Source: Symsagittifera roscoffensis
Lineage: Eukaryota > Xenacoelomorpha > Acoela > Convolutidae
Reading direction: 5' to 3'
NCBI RefSeq assembly: GCF_963678635.1
Contig: NC_087064.1
Span: forward strand, 13,551,599-13,615,598
Length of the DNA: 64,000 nt
Shown: positions 1 through 9,135 of the stretch, one piece after another
Layout: every line of letters starts with the position of its first letter
How positions within the stretch are numbered: the stretch's first letter is position 1
The notes under the pieces: generated by a model
Seen by the model: only the letters and a program-made list of their open reading frames with translations
What the model was told of the DNA's origin: nothing
The model's database searches: none
Program-made: the position numbers and the translations under genes

Positions 1-966
1 AACCGTTCACTACAAGAATATCTTAGATGTATCATCAACGGAAATGATACCAAATATACCGAATGGTCAGCAGATGTAAAATTATTTCCATTAGCATATA
101 ATTCACAAATCACGACAACTTTAGGAATGTCACCATACGAAATGGTTTTCAACCAAAAGCCACGCAAACCAATAATGTTTACAGCAAATTCCCATAAAAA
201 CGCACAAGGTTATTGTCAACCAAATAAAGACTCAATTTGTTATAACCTACCATTACATACGCACGATGAAGATCATTTTCATCACCCACAAATCCTTAAA
301 TTAGCCTCCGGTACACACACCGAATGGATTTTAAATAGAGATAAGAAACACAATGAAATTTACCAAAAAATAACGAAAAAGTTATTACAAAGACAAAACA
401 TAAATGAACAAATCAATTCACGTTTTACACCAGCTTCCGATTTAAAAATTGGAACATGTGTTTTAATACCTAATTTTAATACTCAAAAAGGAATTTCTAA
501 AAAATTACAACCCCTCCGAAAAGGACCCTATCAAATAATTGCAAAACCCACAGATGTCACATATAAAATTATCGACTCAAACAAAAAAGAAATCGTTCAG
601 CATCGAAACAACCTATTACCTTATTACCCAAAAGAATACGCACTCCGCGAATTAACCCAATTATATTCTTTCACAGGATTAAAAATTATTCAAAACGAAC
701 CACATCTGAAAAACACAGAACAAAATGATAACCCCACCGAAAATCAAAACACAAAACCAATCGCTACCAAAAACAATACACAAAACCATAAAGAATCTCC
801 AAAACAAAGAAAAAATAGAAAAATGACAGAACAAATAATACCCCAAGAAGAAATAGACAAATCAGAACATAGAAAGACAACAAGACTCCGAAATCAACCA
901 CGTAAAAACTACAAAATGTTCATCCCCCAATCTAAAATATTAAAGAAAGTAGAATTTAAAAAGTAA
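1..966 (+). CDS. pol: pol, C-terminal part of integrase (partial at window start)
   Basis: The frame is open from base 1. The first residues (NRSLQEYLRC) match the stretch just behind the catalytic glutamate of integrase in copy C. After the core comes a basic region and an SH3-like GPY/F-type module with LQPLRKGPYQII around bases 505-540, the DNA-binding C-terminal part typical of Ty3/gypsy integrases. The tail of about 90 residues is rich in Lys, Asn and Gln and ends at TAA 964-966. The enzyme inserts element DNA into the host genome. Copy C has lost this frame twice: a one-base deletion near 56005 and an early stop at 56503-56505. A is uninterrupted here. Confidence 0.93.
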   Translation, partial: NRSLQEYLRCIINGNDTKYTEWSADVKLFPLAYNSQITTTLGMSPYEMVFNQKPRKPIMFTANSHKNAQGYCQPNKDSICYNLPLHTHDEDHFHHPQILKLASGTHTEWILNRDKKHNEIYQKITKKLLQRQNINEQINSRFTPASDLKIGTCVLIPNFNTQKGISKKLQPLRKGPYQIIAKPTDVTYKIIDSNKKEIVQHRNNLLPYYPKEYALRELTQLYSFTGLKIIQNEPHLKNTEQNDNPTENQNTKPIATKNNTQNHKESPKQRKNRKMTEQIIPQEEIDKSEHRKTTRLRNQPRKNYKMFIPQSKILKKVEFKK

Positions 967-1567
967 TTTTAAAATTTTATACTTCACAATCTTGAAACCT
1001 CCGTAACATTTTTCATTTCCATTTTTCAAAATAACATGCTCACAAGTACGCAATAATTCTAGTTCAAAATAGACCAATAGGATTCATCCAATCCGCCACT
1101 TTCTCTAACTCAAACTACGATCAATTAGACGAATAATCTAGAACTCCAGGCACATCTCTAACTATAACTTTACAACCTCCAGGTCAATAAATAAGCAAAC
1201 CACTCCAACTTGACAGCTAAAATAAATATCACCATAATACCGTACCCCTCCCTTATCTAATAACCCAAAGATCAACAATATTTCCCCAACTCAGACCACG
1301 AATACCCCCAAAACAAATTTGATAACTTAGCCTAAAGTCACAAAATGAAGATTTTAATTAGCCTAAAGTATAAAAATCTCACCATACCCCGGATCATTTG
1401 ACAAACAAAAATAAAGAAAAAGACGACCTCCCAGTCACCATGAAAATTGCCCCCAACAATTTTTTACGAAACTCAACCCACTTGTCAAAAAACTAATAAA
1501 TAATTCGACCACACTAGAAAATCGCCTCAAACAGCAAAAAATATTCGACAAAGAGATCATTTCTTAA
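967..1567 (+). other. Conserved noncoding spacer between pol and accessory ORFs
   Basis: No ORF of note. The sequence aligns along its whole length with 56640-57247 of copy C. Both contain two copies of TTAGCCTAAAGT-like sequence about 35 bases apart and a CTCCAG...CCTCCAGGTC segment. A spacer kept between pol and the 3' ORFs would be a natural place for splice acceptors or an internal promoter for a 3' transcript, but neither is proven by the sequence. Confidence 0.5.
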
Positions 1568-1798
1568 ATGCTTTTCTCTCAAACAGTCGCTCAAATATTT
1601 ATCAATTTTAAACATTTTTTTTCAATACTTCAAGTCTTTATAATCTTTCTTTTTGATATCATCGAATCTTTTCTAATAATCATAATAATTTTTTGTAACA
1701 TTTTTTTAATTTTCTACACAATAATTGAACTATTCCTCCAACTTTCCAAAACCCTTGAATATATCCACAGGTACGATTTTAACAACTTGTCTAAATGA
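1568..1798 (+). CDS. Small hydrophobic accessory protein, 76 codons (ORFa)
   Basis: A 76-codon ORF starting at the first ATG after the spacer. It is almost entirely hydrophobic and Phe/Ile-rich, with two probable membrane segments (about residues 9-30 and 33-58) and a short polar C-terminus with Tyr, Arg and Lys. No family is recognised. Its stop overlaps the next start as ATGA (1795-1798). The homologous region of copy C (57248 on) begins with the same codons but is broken by frameshifts. A role as a small membrane or pore-like protein is only a guess from composition; in AT-rich DNA such ORFs can also arise by chance, so the partial match in C is the main support. Confidence 0.5.
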   Translation: MLFSQTVAQIFINFKHFFSILQVFIIFLFDIIESFLIIIIIFCNIFLIFYTIIELFLQLSKTLEYIHRYDFNNLSK

Positions 1799-1983
1799 TA
1801 CGAACAATTTTCAGTAGAACTGATATTTTTTTATTGTTTGTAATTTTCATAACATTTCTATCATCCCTCATTTTGACAATATGTAAATGTATAAAGAAAG
1901 CAATCATTACATTTGCCCTAGCAACAATTTTTCTAATTCTTTTTTTAGAAGAATATTATAATAAACATAAACCCTCTCACTAA
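1795..1983 (+). CDS. Small two-segment membrane protein, 62 codons (ORFb)
   Basis: The start codon overlaps the stop of ORFa by four bases (ATGA). The product has a short basic N-terminus (MIRTIFSRTD), two hydrophobic segments at about residues 11-29 and 36-51 separated by a Cys/Lys-rich turn (CKCIKK), and a polar tail with EEYYNKHK. In copy C the first 20 codons from ATG 57475 are nearly the same before a one-base deletion near 57539 breaks the frame. No known family is recognised. The KCIKK turn next to a membrane segment would suit palmitoylation or membrane anchoring, which is inference. Confidence 0.5.
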   Translation: MIRTIFSRTDIFLLFVIFITFLSSLILTICKCIKKAIITFALATIFLILFLEEYYNKHKPSH

Positions 1984-1988
1984 AGTAA

Positions 1989-3125
1989 CAATTTAAAAAT
2001 CCATCAAAAATTGCTACCCAACAGTCACAGAATCAGTCTTCACCGACATCATCCCAAGATAATCCAACACCACCTTCAACTACTCAAAACCCTCAAACAT
2101 CTACACGAATTTCTTTTCAAGACAATCCATACACCTTTGAAGAAAGGCACGCTCGTTTATCTGAACCACTAGAACCAGTTCAACGACAAGCATCCCTAAG
2201 TGAACCAACATATAATCTTTACCCAACACTACCACAAGAACTAAGTAGAATACGAAACCTTAGTCAAAACCAAAACACAGCAGAAATAAATAGACAAATT
2301 ATACATCCTCGACGAAATAGAAATTTTCAAACTCCCCGAGTTCATTTTGATATACCTCAATCCCCAACACAAACCACTCCAGAAAACACCACTGGTATCA
2401 CACCAGAAACTCCTACACTTTTTTCACAACGAAGCACTTCAAGTCTACCTTCAGACTACTTAGGTTCAACACCAACATCTGAACAGATACGTGAAAATCC
2501 CTTTAACCCCCCAAACCTAACATCACGACTGCCATATTGGACTACAAATTCATTCACACAAGGTGAACCAAATTTAGTCAATGACCCCATAGATATTTCT
2601 ACGGATACAACAACATCCTCATCACTACCAGAAACATTATCACTACCATCAACACCATCAATAAGTCAATTTTCACCACTACCCTTTAACTTAAATTTTC
2701 CAAATAATCTCGACGCCAGATATCGAGAACAATCATCAATAAATATTCCTTTAAGATTAGATTGGAATACATTCACAGCACCTCCACCACTATTTGGACA
2801 ACATCAAGAAAGTAACCGCCTTCATAACTGGGCACTTAATAGATTACAATATCGCCAAGATATTCACAACGATATCCGTGATCACAATATTCAAATACTC
2901 CAACAAAACAGTTTACAATTAAAATTTGAAATCACAGTTAAGTTAAATAATATTACCCAACATCCCTACCCATTAAATCCACCTAACATAACAGCTCAAT
3001 CACTACCACCACCGTTTATAACTACTGAAGTAATATACAAATACGACAGATACACTAAAAACACAATTGGTTACATTACATTTTATAATCCATACTCAGG
3101 ATTATCATACACATGTATATTCTAA
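1989..3125 (+). CDS. Accessory ORF without any AUG codon, about 378 codons (ORFc)
   Basis: The frame is open from the codon after TAA 1986-1988 to TAA 3123-3125 and contains no methionine codon at all. The first ~240 residues are rich in Ser, Thr, Pro, Asn and Gln and look disordered, with a more ordered stretch near FEERHARLSEPLEP. The last ~130 residues are denser (LDWNTF, LHNWALNRLQYRQDI, NPPNITAQSLPPPF, GYITFYNPYSG). Copy C keeps the same frame over the same length apart from one frameshift, with differences mostly at third codon positions, so the protein has been selected. How it is started is unclear: splicing onto an upstream exon, a non-AUG codon or reinitiation. The env ATG (3113) lies inside its last 13 bases. 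No known family recognised. Confidence 0.72.
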   Translation, partial: QFKNPSKIATQQSQNQSSPTSSQDNPTPPSTTQNPQTSTRISFQDNPYTFEERHARLSEPLEPVQRQASLSEPTYNLYPTLPQELSRIRNLSQNQNTAEINRQIIHPRRNRNFQTPRVHFDIPQSPTQTTPENTTGITPETPTLFSQRSTSSLPSDYLGSTPTSEQIRENPFNPPNLTSRLPYWTTNSFTQGEPNLVNDPIDISTDTTTSSSLPETLSLPSTPSISQFSPLPFNLNFPNNLDARYREQSSINIPLRLDWNTFTAPPPLFGQHQESNRLHNWALNRLQYRQDIHNDIRDHNIQILQQNSLQLKFEITVKLNNITQHPYPLNPPNITAQSLPPPFITTEVIYKYDRYTKNTIGYITFYNPYSGLSYTCIF

Positions 3126-5731
3126 AATTATTAATTTTTCTCCAAACCCTTTTTCTAATAACCTCAAATCAAAATATAAACCCTTCCCCTCGTACAGGAC
3201 CACAAGATTTATTAGTAACACATTACGATTGCGAAGAAAATGAACAAAAAACACTACATAAATATGCAATCAATCAGGTATCACAATGTGAAACAGAACC
3301 ACAAGCTATAGAAACCACAGATATAATAGCAACACTCTATTCAAAAGCCCGAGCAACAACAGTTACAGGTTATAAATTCACAGCAACATTTTCCGAAAAG
3401 AAAGTACATTGTTCACAAGTCTCGAACGGAAACAAAAACCGACTTGACCATGAATCATTCTACCAAAGTAATATAGAACGTCTTTTACATCTCAATCCCG
3501 ACGATTGTAAAAATGAATTACTTAGACTAAACATCACAAAAAATAAAAACTCCCAAAGAAAATTAGTTAATTTTCAAGTTTTTTCAGACTCTGTACATCA
3601 ATCACAACTTGAAAGACACCAAGGACATATAAGACTAGACGAAAAATACCCGTATAACGGCGCACACGGACGATTAACCTATGACCTACATGATAAACAC
3701 TGGATACCACACATTGGTATAAATAACCCATCAAACTGCAAAGCAGACACAAAAAATAAAGGATACCAAGAAATAATGTTTTTCGATTGGAAAATACAAC
3801 TCGAAAAAATACAACTCACACGAGATTTATCTGATAATACAATGATCTATCAAGGAATCCGACTACCTTGTAAAAATGATCAAGGATATTGCGACCCTAC
3901 AACGAGAACACAAGCAACAATTGTTTGGTTCCCCGAAGACACATGTACAACATTTCAAGTAGCAAAAATACACGCTCGTATGATAAAATTTCACGAAAAA
4001 TATTTCATACAATCAATTCCATATGAACAAGTCCATCCATCACGCAAACTAAGTTCCGATTTTCGAAACATAGACAATATAGAAAATAAATTGACACGTT
4101 TTCAAATATATCAAGAAACAGAACTTGCATGTAAATACAGGAATCCACTTCACAGAACACAATACTCTGAAATATTAGTTGAATATGAAAAAGGATTCGA
4201 CATGACCACTGGTAAAGTAAAAATCGACCCATACGCCACAGGTCATCCTCTAAACGAAGGAACATCCTATATACCAGTTAATTTTGAAAAAAGCAACGGA
4301 CAACCTGGTGGACATCTAAAACCTTATGACACCAGAAGCACACGCTTACAAGAATTATCACTAATGAATACTACATATTTTGGTAATATCCACTATGATA
4401 TTCATTTGGATATGAAACTAGACTATACAATTAGCCGCATTTTTCAAGAAATGTCACTCTCTGAATTAGAAACACTACATCAACTATGCGAATTAGAACG
4501 AACACAAATACTACAATCACTTGCACTAGCAGTATTAAAAATACCCTACGCAGGATACTTATTATCAGGAAATAGATCAAATTTTTTAGACTACGAAGGA
4601 AACATCTTATGGTTTTATACTTGTACTAAAAAAGTATCACCACTATACGTTTTTGAAGATAAACGATGTTATAAAAGAATTCCTATCTTTTATAAGAATA
4701 AAGTACATTTCGTGGATACACTTTCACGAAGAACATATTTCTGGGATACCGCAGTCCCATGTGGATCAGAAAATAGCCACAATGTAGTACAACTAAACCC
4801 TGATGAAAACAAATATTATCTTCTCACTCCATATCCCACATTAATGCAATCACTCAAAAAATTTTCACCAGAAAGCATTCGCGCTATTGCTCGAAACCCA
4901 AATATAGACTTACAATCAATAGGAATCTATTCAAAATCAGATATTCAACATCACATTAGAACACAACAATTCCAAGAATTATTAACACAAATGGACACTA
5001 TACAAAGACAATCAATAGACCAAAACTTACGCAAACTTGCAGAAACCGCAGGATTTGCCGATATCTACACGCAAGACTATAGCGGATATTTTAAAGACAT
5101 AAAAGATTATATATATCTAAACGGCGAAAAATACCGTCCCCAAGATATATCACCAATTAACATTTTTAGCTTTGTTACACTCAAAAATGAGATCCTAGAT
5201 TTTCTAGGATGGCCCTACTACATCTTAGAAAAATTGACTATTTTATACGCAATGTTTAACTTTATTGGATTTCTTTTCTCACTCTTAAAAGGAATCTACA
5301 ATACATGTGCTATACACACACAAGTAAACAGACAAGCAAGCGTAGCACGCATACTCTTTGCAGGATTTTTTGGAATTTTTTCCACATCTATAAACAAAAT
5401 TCTTTTAGACGCACAAATAAAAGAATATAACACAAAAATAACAACACGACAAAATACATACGACGAAGAACATAACAATGTCGACACACAGCCAACGGCA
5501 CCACAATTACCACCCCTACCAAATAACCATCCACTATCCCTAGCCCCGCGAAATTTTAGAAATTTAGCAATCACACATAATCCAAATTTTCGACTCACCA
5601 CATCACAAAGTCCCGTCCAACATATAATGACACATCCATCACAAGATGATAATACTTATGAACAAATTATTGAACAGCCCCATACCACCGCTTTTCAATC
5701 TCAAAATAATAATTTTTTTAGCCCACGATGA
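3113..5731 (+). CDS. env: Envelope-like transmembrane glycoprotein, 872 codons, intact
   Basis: A full-length ORF with a hydrophobic N-terminal signal peptide (about residues 3-18) followed by a Cys-rich ectodomain: YDC, then VSQC, then VHC near residues 37-100, and several spaced Cys later (CKADT, GYC, TCTTF, YTCTKK, RCYKRIPI, VPCG). Near residues 700-770 there are two long hydrophobic stretches (LTILYAMFNFIGFLFSLL and ARILFAGFFGIF), then a polar tail of ~100 residues. The tail holds PTAP followed by LPPLP, and YEQII. The Cys layout and the RxIPxxYxxK...FVDTxSR region resemble the chuvirus-type glycoproteins that some retroelements have captured; this assignment is by eye and not certain. 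Such proteins mediate membrane attachment and fusion. The stop overlaps the next start as ATGA. Confidence 0.82.
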   Translation: MYILKLLIFLQTLFLITSNQNINPSPRTGPQDLLVTHYDCEENEQKTLHKYAINQVSQCETEPQAIETTDIIATLYSKARATTVTGYKFTATFSEKKVHCSQVSNGNKNRLDHESFYQSNIERLLHLNPDDCKNELLRLNITKNKNSQRKLVNFQVFSDSVHQSQLERHQGHIRLDEKYPYNGAHGRLTYDLHDKHWIPHIGINNPSNCKADTKNKGYQEIMFFDWKIQLEKIQLTRDLSDNTMIYQGIRLPCKNDQGYCDPTTRTQATIVWFPEDTCTTFQVAKIHARMIKFHEKYFIQSIPYEQVHPSRKLSSDFRNIDNIENKLTRFQIYQETELACKYRNPLHRTQYSEILVEYEKGFDMTTGKVKIDPYATGHPLNEGTSYIPVNFEKSNGQPGGHLKPYDTRSTRLQELSLMNTTYFGNIHYDIHLDMKLDYTISRIFQEMSLSELETLHQLCELERTQILQSLALAVLKIPYAGYLLSGNRSNFLDYEGNILWFYTCTKKVSPLYVFEDKRCYKRIPIFYKNKVHFVDTLSRRTYFWDTAVPCGSENSHNVVQLNPDENKYYLLTPYPTLMQSLKKFSPESIRAIARNPNIDLQSIGIYSKSDIQHHIRTQQFQELLTQMDTIQRQSIDQNLRKLAETAGFADIYTQDYSGYFKDIKDYIYLNGEKYRPQDISPINIFSFVTLKNEILDFLGWPYYILEKLTILYAMFNFIGFLFSLLKGIYNTCAIHTQVNRQASVARILFAGFFGIFSTSINKILLDAQIKEYNTKITTRQNTYDEEHNNVDTQPTAPQLPPLPNNHPLSLAPRNFRNLAITHNPNFRLTTSQSPVQHIMTHPSQDDNTYEQIIEQPHTTAFQSQNNNFFSPR

Positions 5732-7371
5732 GCCGCCAACTTGGATCACTCCATCGATCAAATTCCCATCCAACCAACCTTACCTCTTCAATCCCAATAA
5801 TACCACTTTTTGCTTTTCCGCCACCCGATTTTCCATCTAGCAATGTAACATTAGGCATGAATTCCGACACTAACTCACAAATTTCAGTTTTATACTCCAT
5901 TTCACAGCTAAATAACCCGAATATTGAAACCCCCGACGAATTTGCCGACTCAGAACCATCTCCATCCAATAATTTTCATAACCCTTCTCATTTTTCTCAA
6001 CCTCCTTTTCAACCCATATTATCAAATAACCCTGACCCAATCACTCCTACACCCTCTTATGCTTCCCAAGTTACCCCAACCTACTCCTCATACCATTCTG
6101 ACCAATCATCTCCAGACACCCCCCGAATCTCCCCAGAGCTAGACAATTTTATTACCCTCCAACAACAACCCTACCACCTTAACACCCCGACCATAAACCA
6201 AATCTCCTCCACTACAAATTCATCCAATCCCCCTACACCCTCTTCAAATTATACCGAATCATTAGCACCATCATCCACATCAACTGAATCCTCACTCAAC
6301 ACTAATAGAGCTTATCGCACTTTTAAAAGAAAGTTCCCCAACCATCCTTTCCCAGCAAAACCAGGAACAGCCCGAGAATACATCAACCACCCCCAACATA
6401 CTAACACTAGAGAATTTTTAGCCATCACTTTACCCTCATTTCCACAATACACCTTAAACACCCCTCATGACGCTAACGAAACACGCAACTTTGTAGACGA
6501 ATACGTTTTAATGCCCACTCTCTCTTGGACCTCATACTATCATTTCACTAACCCTCTTTGCTTACCTTTAACTAACACATCCATTGATATAGACCGAAAC
6601 AAAGACATGCTATATCGACTAACTACACCACTCACCGCTAGACAATTTACTTACGTTGGATATAAAAAATCACTAAAAATACACACTGCACCTAGAGCTA
6701 ACGAATACACACTAGAATACTATGATCACAACATCATCAGAGCTAACCAAGATCAATTCTTAGACGACGATCGCTTCGCTAACCCACAAATCACCGAGAA
6801 ATTTTTCATCAAGACACCATATGTATTTACACTAAACATCTTCGACCGAAAGTTTGATCACATTATTTCAGAAGCACTAACAAGCACACAAGCGTACGAA
6901 AGTTTTAAAGAACGCTTCCAAATCTTTTCACTAACCTTTCATTTCCTTGCACCACACGAAAGAGATTTACACTGCTCACACGATATTATGTTGCGAACTA
7001 AACAAACACATACATACAGTTACTATCGTTTCATCCAAAATCACTTTGACCTCCACACACCCTCTAGACAACCACACCATCGCTTTCAATTCATCAATTC
7101 AAAATACACTTCACCGTATTTCCTAAATTTCACATATTGTATTAAAAATACTAACCTTCATGGTATTCTTCGTAATTATGACCCCATAACCCAAATGTAT
7201 ATTTTCTGCCCCATCACCAAGACCTTCAACGCAGAAGAATCCCGACCCTTCCTTATCCCGCACGAGTTTGTACAGCCTATAGAAATCCCCATTTTAGAAT
7301 TCATCCACAACACTAAATTTAACCACAAGTTATATAACTTAATCCAAAACACACTTATGAGTTTGCAGTAG
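5728..7371 (+). CDS. Accessory protein of unknown family after env (ORFd), C-terminus frameshifted
   Basis: Starts in the ATGA that ends env. About 190 N-terminal residues are Ser/Pro/Thr/Asn-rich and probably disordered; from about FKRKFPNHPF (residue 203) the protein becomes globular, with well-kept stretches such as DMLYRLTTPLT, NQDQFLDDDRFANPQ, FFIKTPYVFTLNIFDRK, LTFHFLAPHERDLHCSHD and GILRNYDPITQMYIFCPI. No membrane segment, signal peptide or known enzyme motif is seen. Relative to copy C one C is missing near 7348, so the last ~50 codons, whose frame runs on to TAA 7518-7520, are lost from this reading and replaced by a few residues. Differences between A and C fall mainly at third positions, which supports a real protein. 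Function unknown. Confidence 0.72.
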   Translation: MSRQLGSLHRSNSHPTNLTSSIPIIPLFAFPPPDFPSSNVTLGMNSDTNSQISVLYSISQLNNPNIETPDEFADSEPSPSNNFHNPSHFSQPPFQPILSNNPDPITPTPSYASQVTPTYSSYHSDQSSPDTPRISPELDNFITLQQQPYHLNTPTINQISSTTNSSNPPTPSSNYTESLAPSSTSTESSLNTNRAYRTFKRKFPNHPFPAKPGTAREYINHPQHTNTREFLAITLPSFPQYTLNTPHDANETRNFVDEYVLMPTLSWTSYYHFTNPLCLPLTNTSIDIDRNKDMLYRLTTPLTARQFTYVGYKKSLKIHTAPRANEYTLEYYDHNIIRANQDQFLDDDRFANPQITEKFFIKTPYVFTLNIFDRKFDHIISEALTSTQAYESFKERFQIFSLTFHFLAPHERDLHCSHDIMLRTKQTHTYSYYRFIQNHFDLHTPSRQPHHRFQFINSKYTSPYFLNFTYCIKNTNLHGILRNYDPITQMYIFCPITKTFNAEESRPFLIPHEFVQPIEIPILEFIHNTKFNHKLYNLIQNTLMSLQ

Positions 7372-7523
7372 GCACTGAAGAACTAACCACTATTAAGGCA
7401 CTTCAATTGCTTTGGCCACTACTTCAAACTAAAAATATCATCCGCATCTTAGCTAAACTACTAACAACTTCAGAACTAATTCACGATATCTTCCCCCACG
7501 GTTTTTTCCCCGACGACTAACAG

Positions 7524-7602
7524 GTAAGTATGAACTAAATGAATATTACTAACTAATTAAAATATTGAAAAACTCACCATTCCTTATTCATGTTTTCTTT
7601 AG
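7524..7602 (+). other. Predicted intron directly behind the last stop codon
   Basis: CAG/GTAAGTATG is a near-ideal 5' splice site and starts three bases after TAA 7518-7520. A TACTAAC branch-point sequence lies at 7547-7553, and TTTTCTTTAG gives a 3' splice site at 7602; a second AG at 7610 is possible. Copy C repeats the arrangement at 63215-63292 with TACTAAC at 63261-63267. An intron this close to the stop would not by itself trigger nonsense-mediated decay under the mammalian 50-55-nucleotide rule. Confidence 0.68.
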
Positions 7603-7610
7603 ATTTTTAG

Positions 7611-9135
7611 CCTTCATCTTCAATCATCTGAAAAATTCACAAAAGAAAAATAAAAAATAGCAAACTTCTTCAAAACTATTTAAAACCCTATTTAACTTTT
7701 GCACCAACAACTAAATAAATATAATACCAATGCAGTAAATTAATTTATAAAATTTTCCCCTAAAAGCAGTAAATCTACATATGATGAAAATTTGTATCTT
7801 AAAATTCCCCCATTACTAGCAGTAAATTTCCAAATTCTATGCAGTAAATTAATAAAATGCAATTGCAGTACTAACCTTTTGATATTTTCATTCATTCGCA
7901 CAGAAATTCTATCCACACTCGCACAGCTCGCCCACGAAGAATTGTTTAAAATAATGAATTTCAGTTTCAAGTTTTCACACTCAACAACTCTAACAAATAA
8001 TAACAAGTTTCAAACTTTCCTTTAACCCGGTTGGAAAGGAATCATATACTAAACAAAACTAACCAACGCAGCTTACTAAATACCACAAATCATAAAATAA
8101 CAGCATGACTAAGAAAAGGAAACCAACGGTACCCAAACCGGATTAACCCAGTTTAAAACTGGATAAATTATTCTTTTGAAGACTATTACAAAGTCTTAGA
8201 AAGAAATAATAAAACACAAAAAAGTCAAAAGACAAACCCATACCACAAACAATTTGCTTTTTGGAAAAAGTACATAACCAACAAAACATAAGTAAAACCA
8301 CAACAAACCCAACATAAAATGTTGTCACATAACAGGACCCCTCATAAAAACCGCATGAAATCATACTCCCACACCTGGCCTAACCCACCAGGAAAGGACG
8401 TCCTGAGCATGCTCTATAGCCGGCCTAACCCACCGTGCTACATCCACGCTTTGTGACCACACCTTTATTTTTAATAAGAGCTACTCAAGGGTGAGTAACT
8501 CTTCAAAATAACCGAACTAAAACAAAAAGCTTTTGTGAAAACAACTAACTAAAATCATAATTAAAAAATATTAAATTAATAAAAGTTTTATAAAATGTAA
8601 AATCACATGATGCAATATATAGATCAGAATACAACACCAAGGACGAACATCAAAAGACAAGACGACCTCACTACACTCGAGAGAGAATGACCAACTATAA
8701 TCGATATGCCACTCACAATCACAACTCAAAGGATTTAGAGTACGACTTGACCTCGCAGAAAAGGACTTCATTGAACTAGACCAATGACCACCTCGATGTT
8801 CAAGTATACGTACAGATCCGAGTAACCAGGCATCCCCTCCACGCACAATCTCCACGCCATTCCCGAGCTAGATCAAACACAAAAGAAGTTCTCTCCGAAG
8901 AACAGAAAAACCTGACATAGCCAACCATTCTGAAACCAGAATTGATGCTGTTGCAGAGACTCAGTCGTTGTCACAAGAAGAACACAACGTCTTGTGTCCT
9001 CAATTCCAGATCCCTGGAACTTCCTTAACAAAAAGGAAACAAAAGAAAAATGATGTTCGCCAAATACCAACGTCCATCATCCATCCTTGAACTACAAAAG
9101 AACTGTTCTAAAAAACTCTGTAAAACCCGGATGGG
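7611..9135 (+). other. Long 3' noncoding tract of the element
   Basis: About 1.5 kb without a credible ORF between the intron and the 3' LTR. The part to about 8330 is shared with the end of copy C (63301-64000). It holds short inverted repeats: CCAGTTT/AAACTGG at 8148-8162, CCTGG/CCAGG around 8374-8392, GGACGTCC at 8396-8403, and two copies of CCTAACCCACC (8380 and 8426 regions). Such a structured tract could serve RNA export, packaging or 3'-end formation, but this is inference. The section 8330-9135 has no second copy in the window. Confidence 0.55.
7732..7870 (+). repeat. Short repeats of GCAGTAAAT
   Basis: GCAGTAAAT occurs at 7732, 7766, 7819 and 7841, and as GCAGTA at 7865. The matching segment of copy C (about 63415-63545) has mostly diverged forms such as GTATTAAAT and TAGTAAAT. 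Confidence 0.7.

Noticed and set aside
5296-5601. Minus-strand 101-codon ORF in env (also 60972-61292)
   Set aside because: Shadow of the env tail and membrane region; conserved only because env is.
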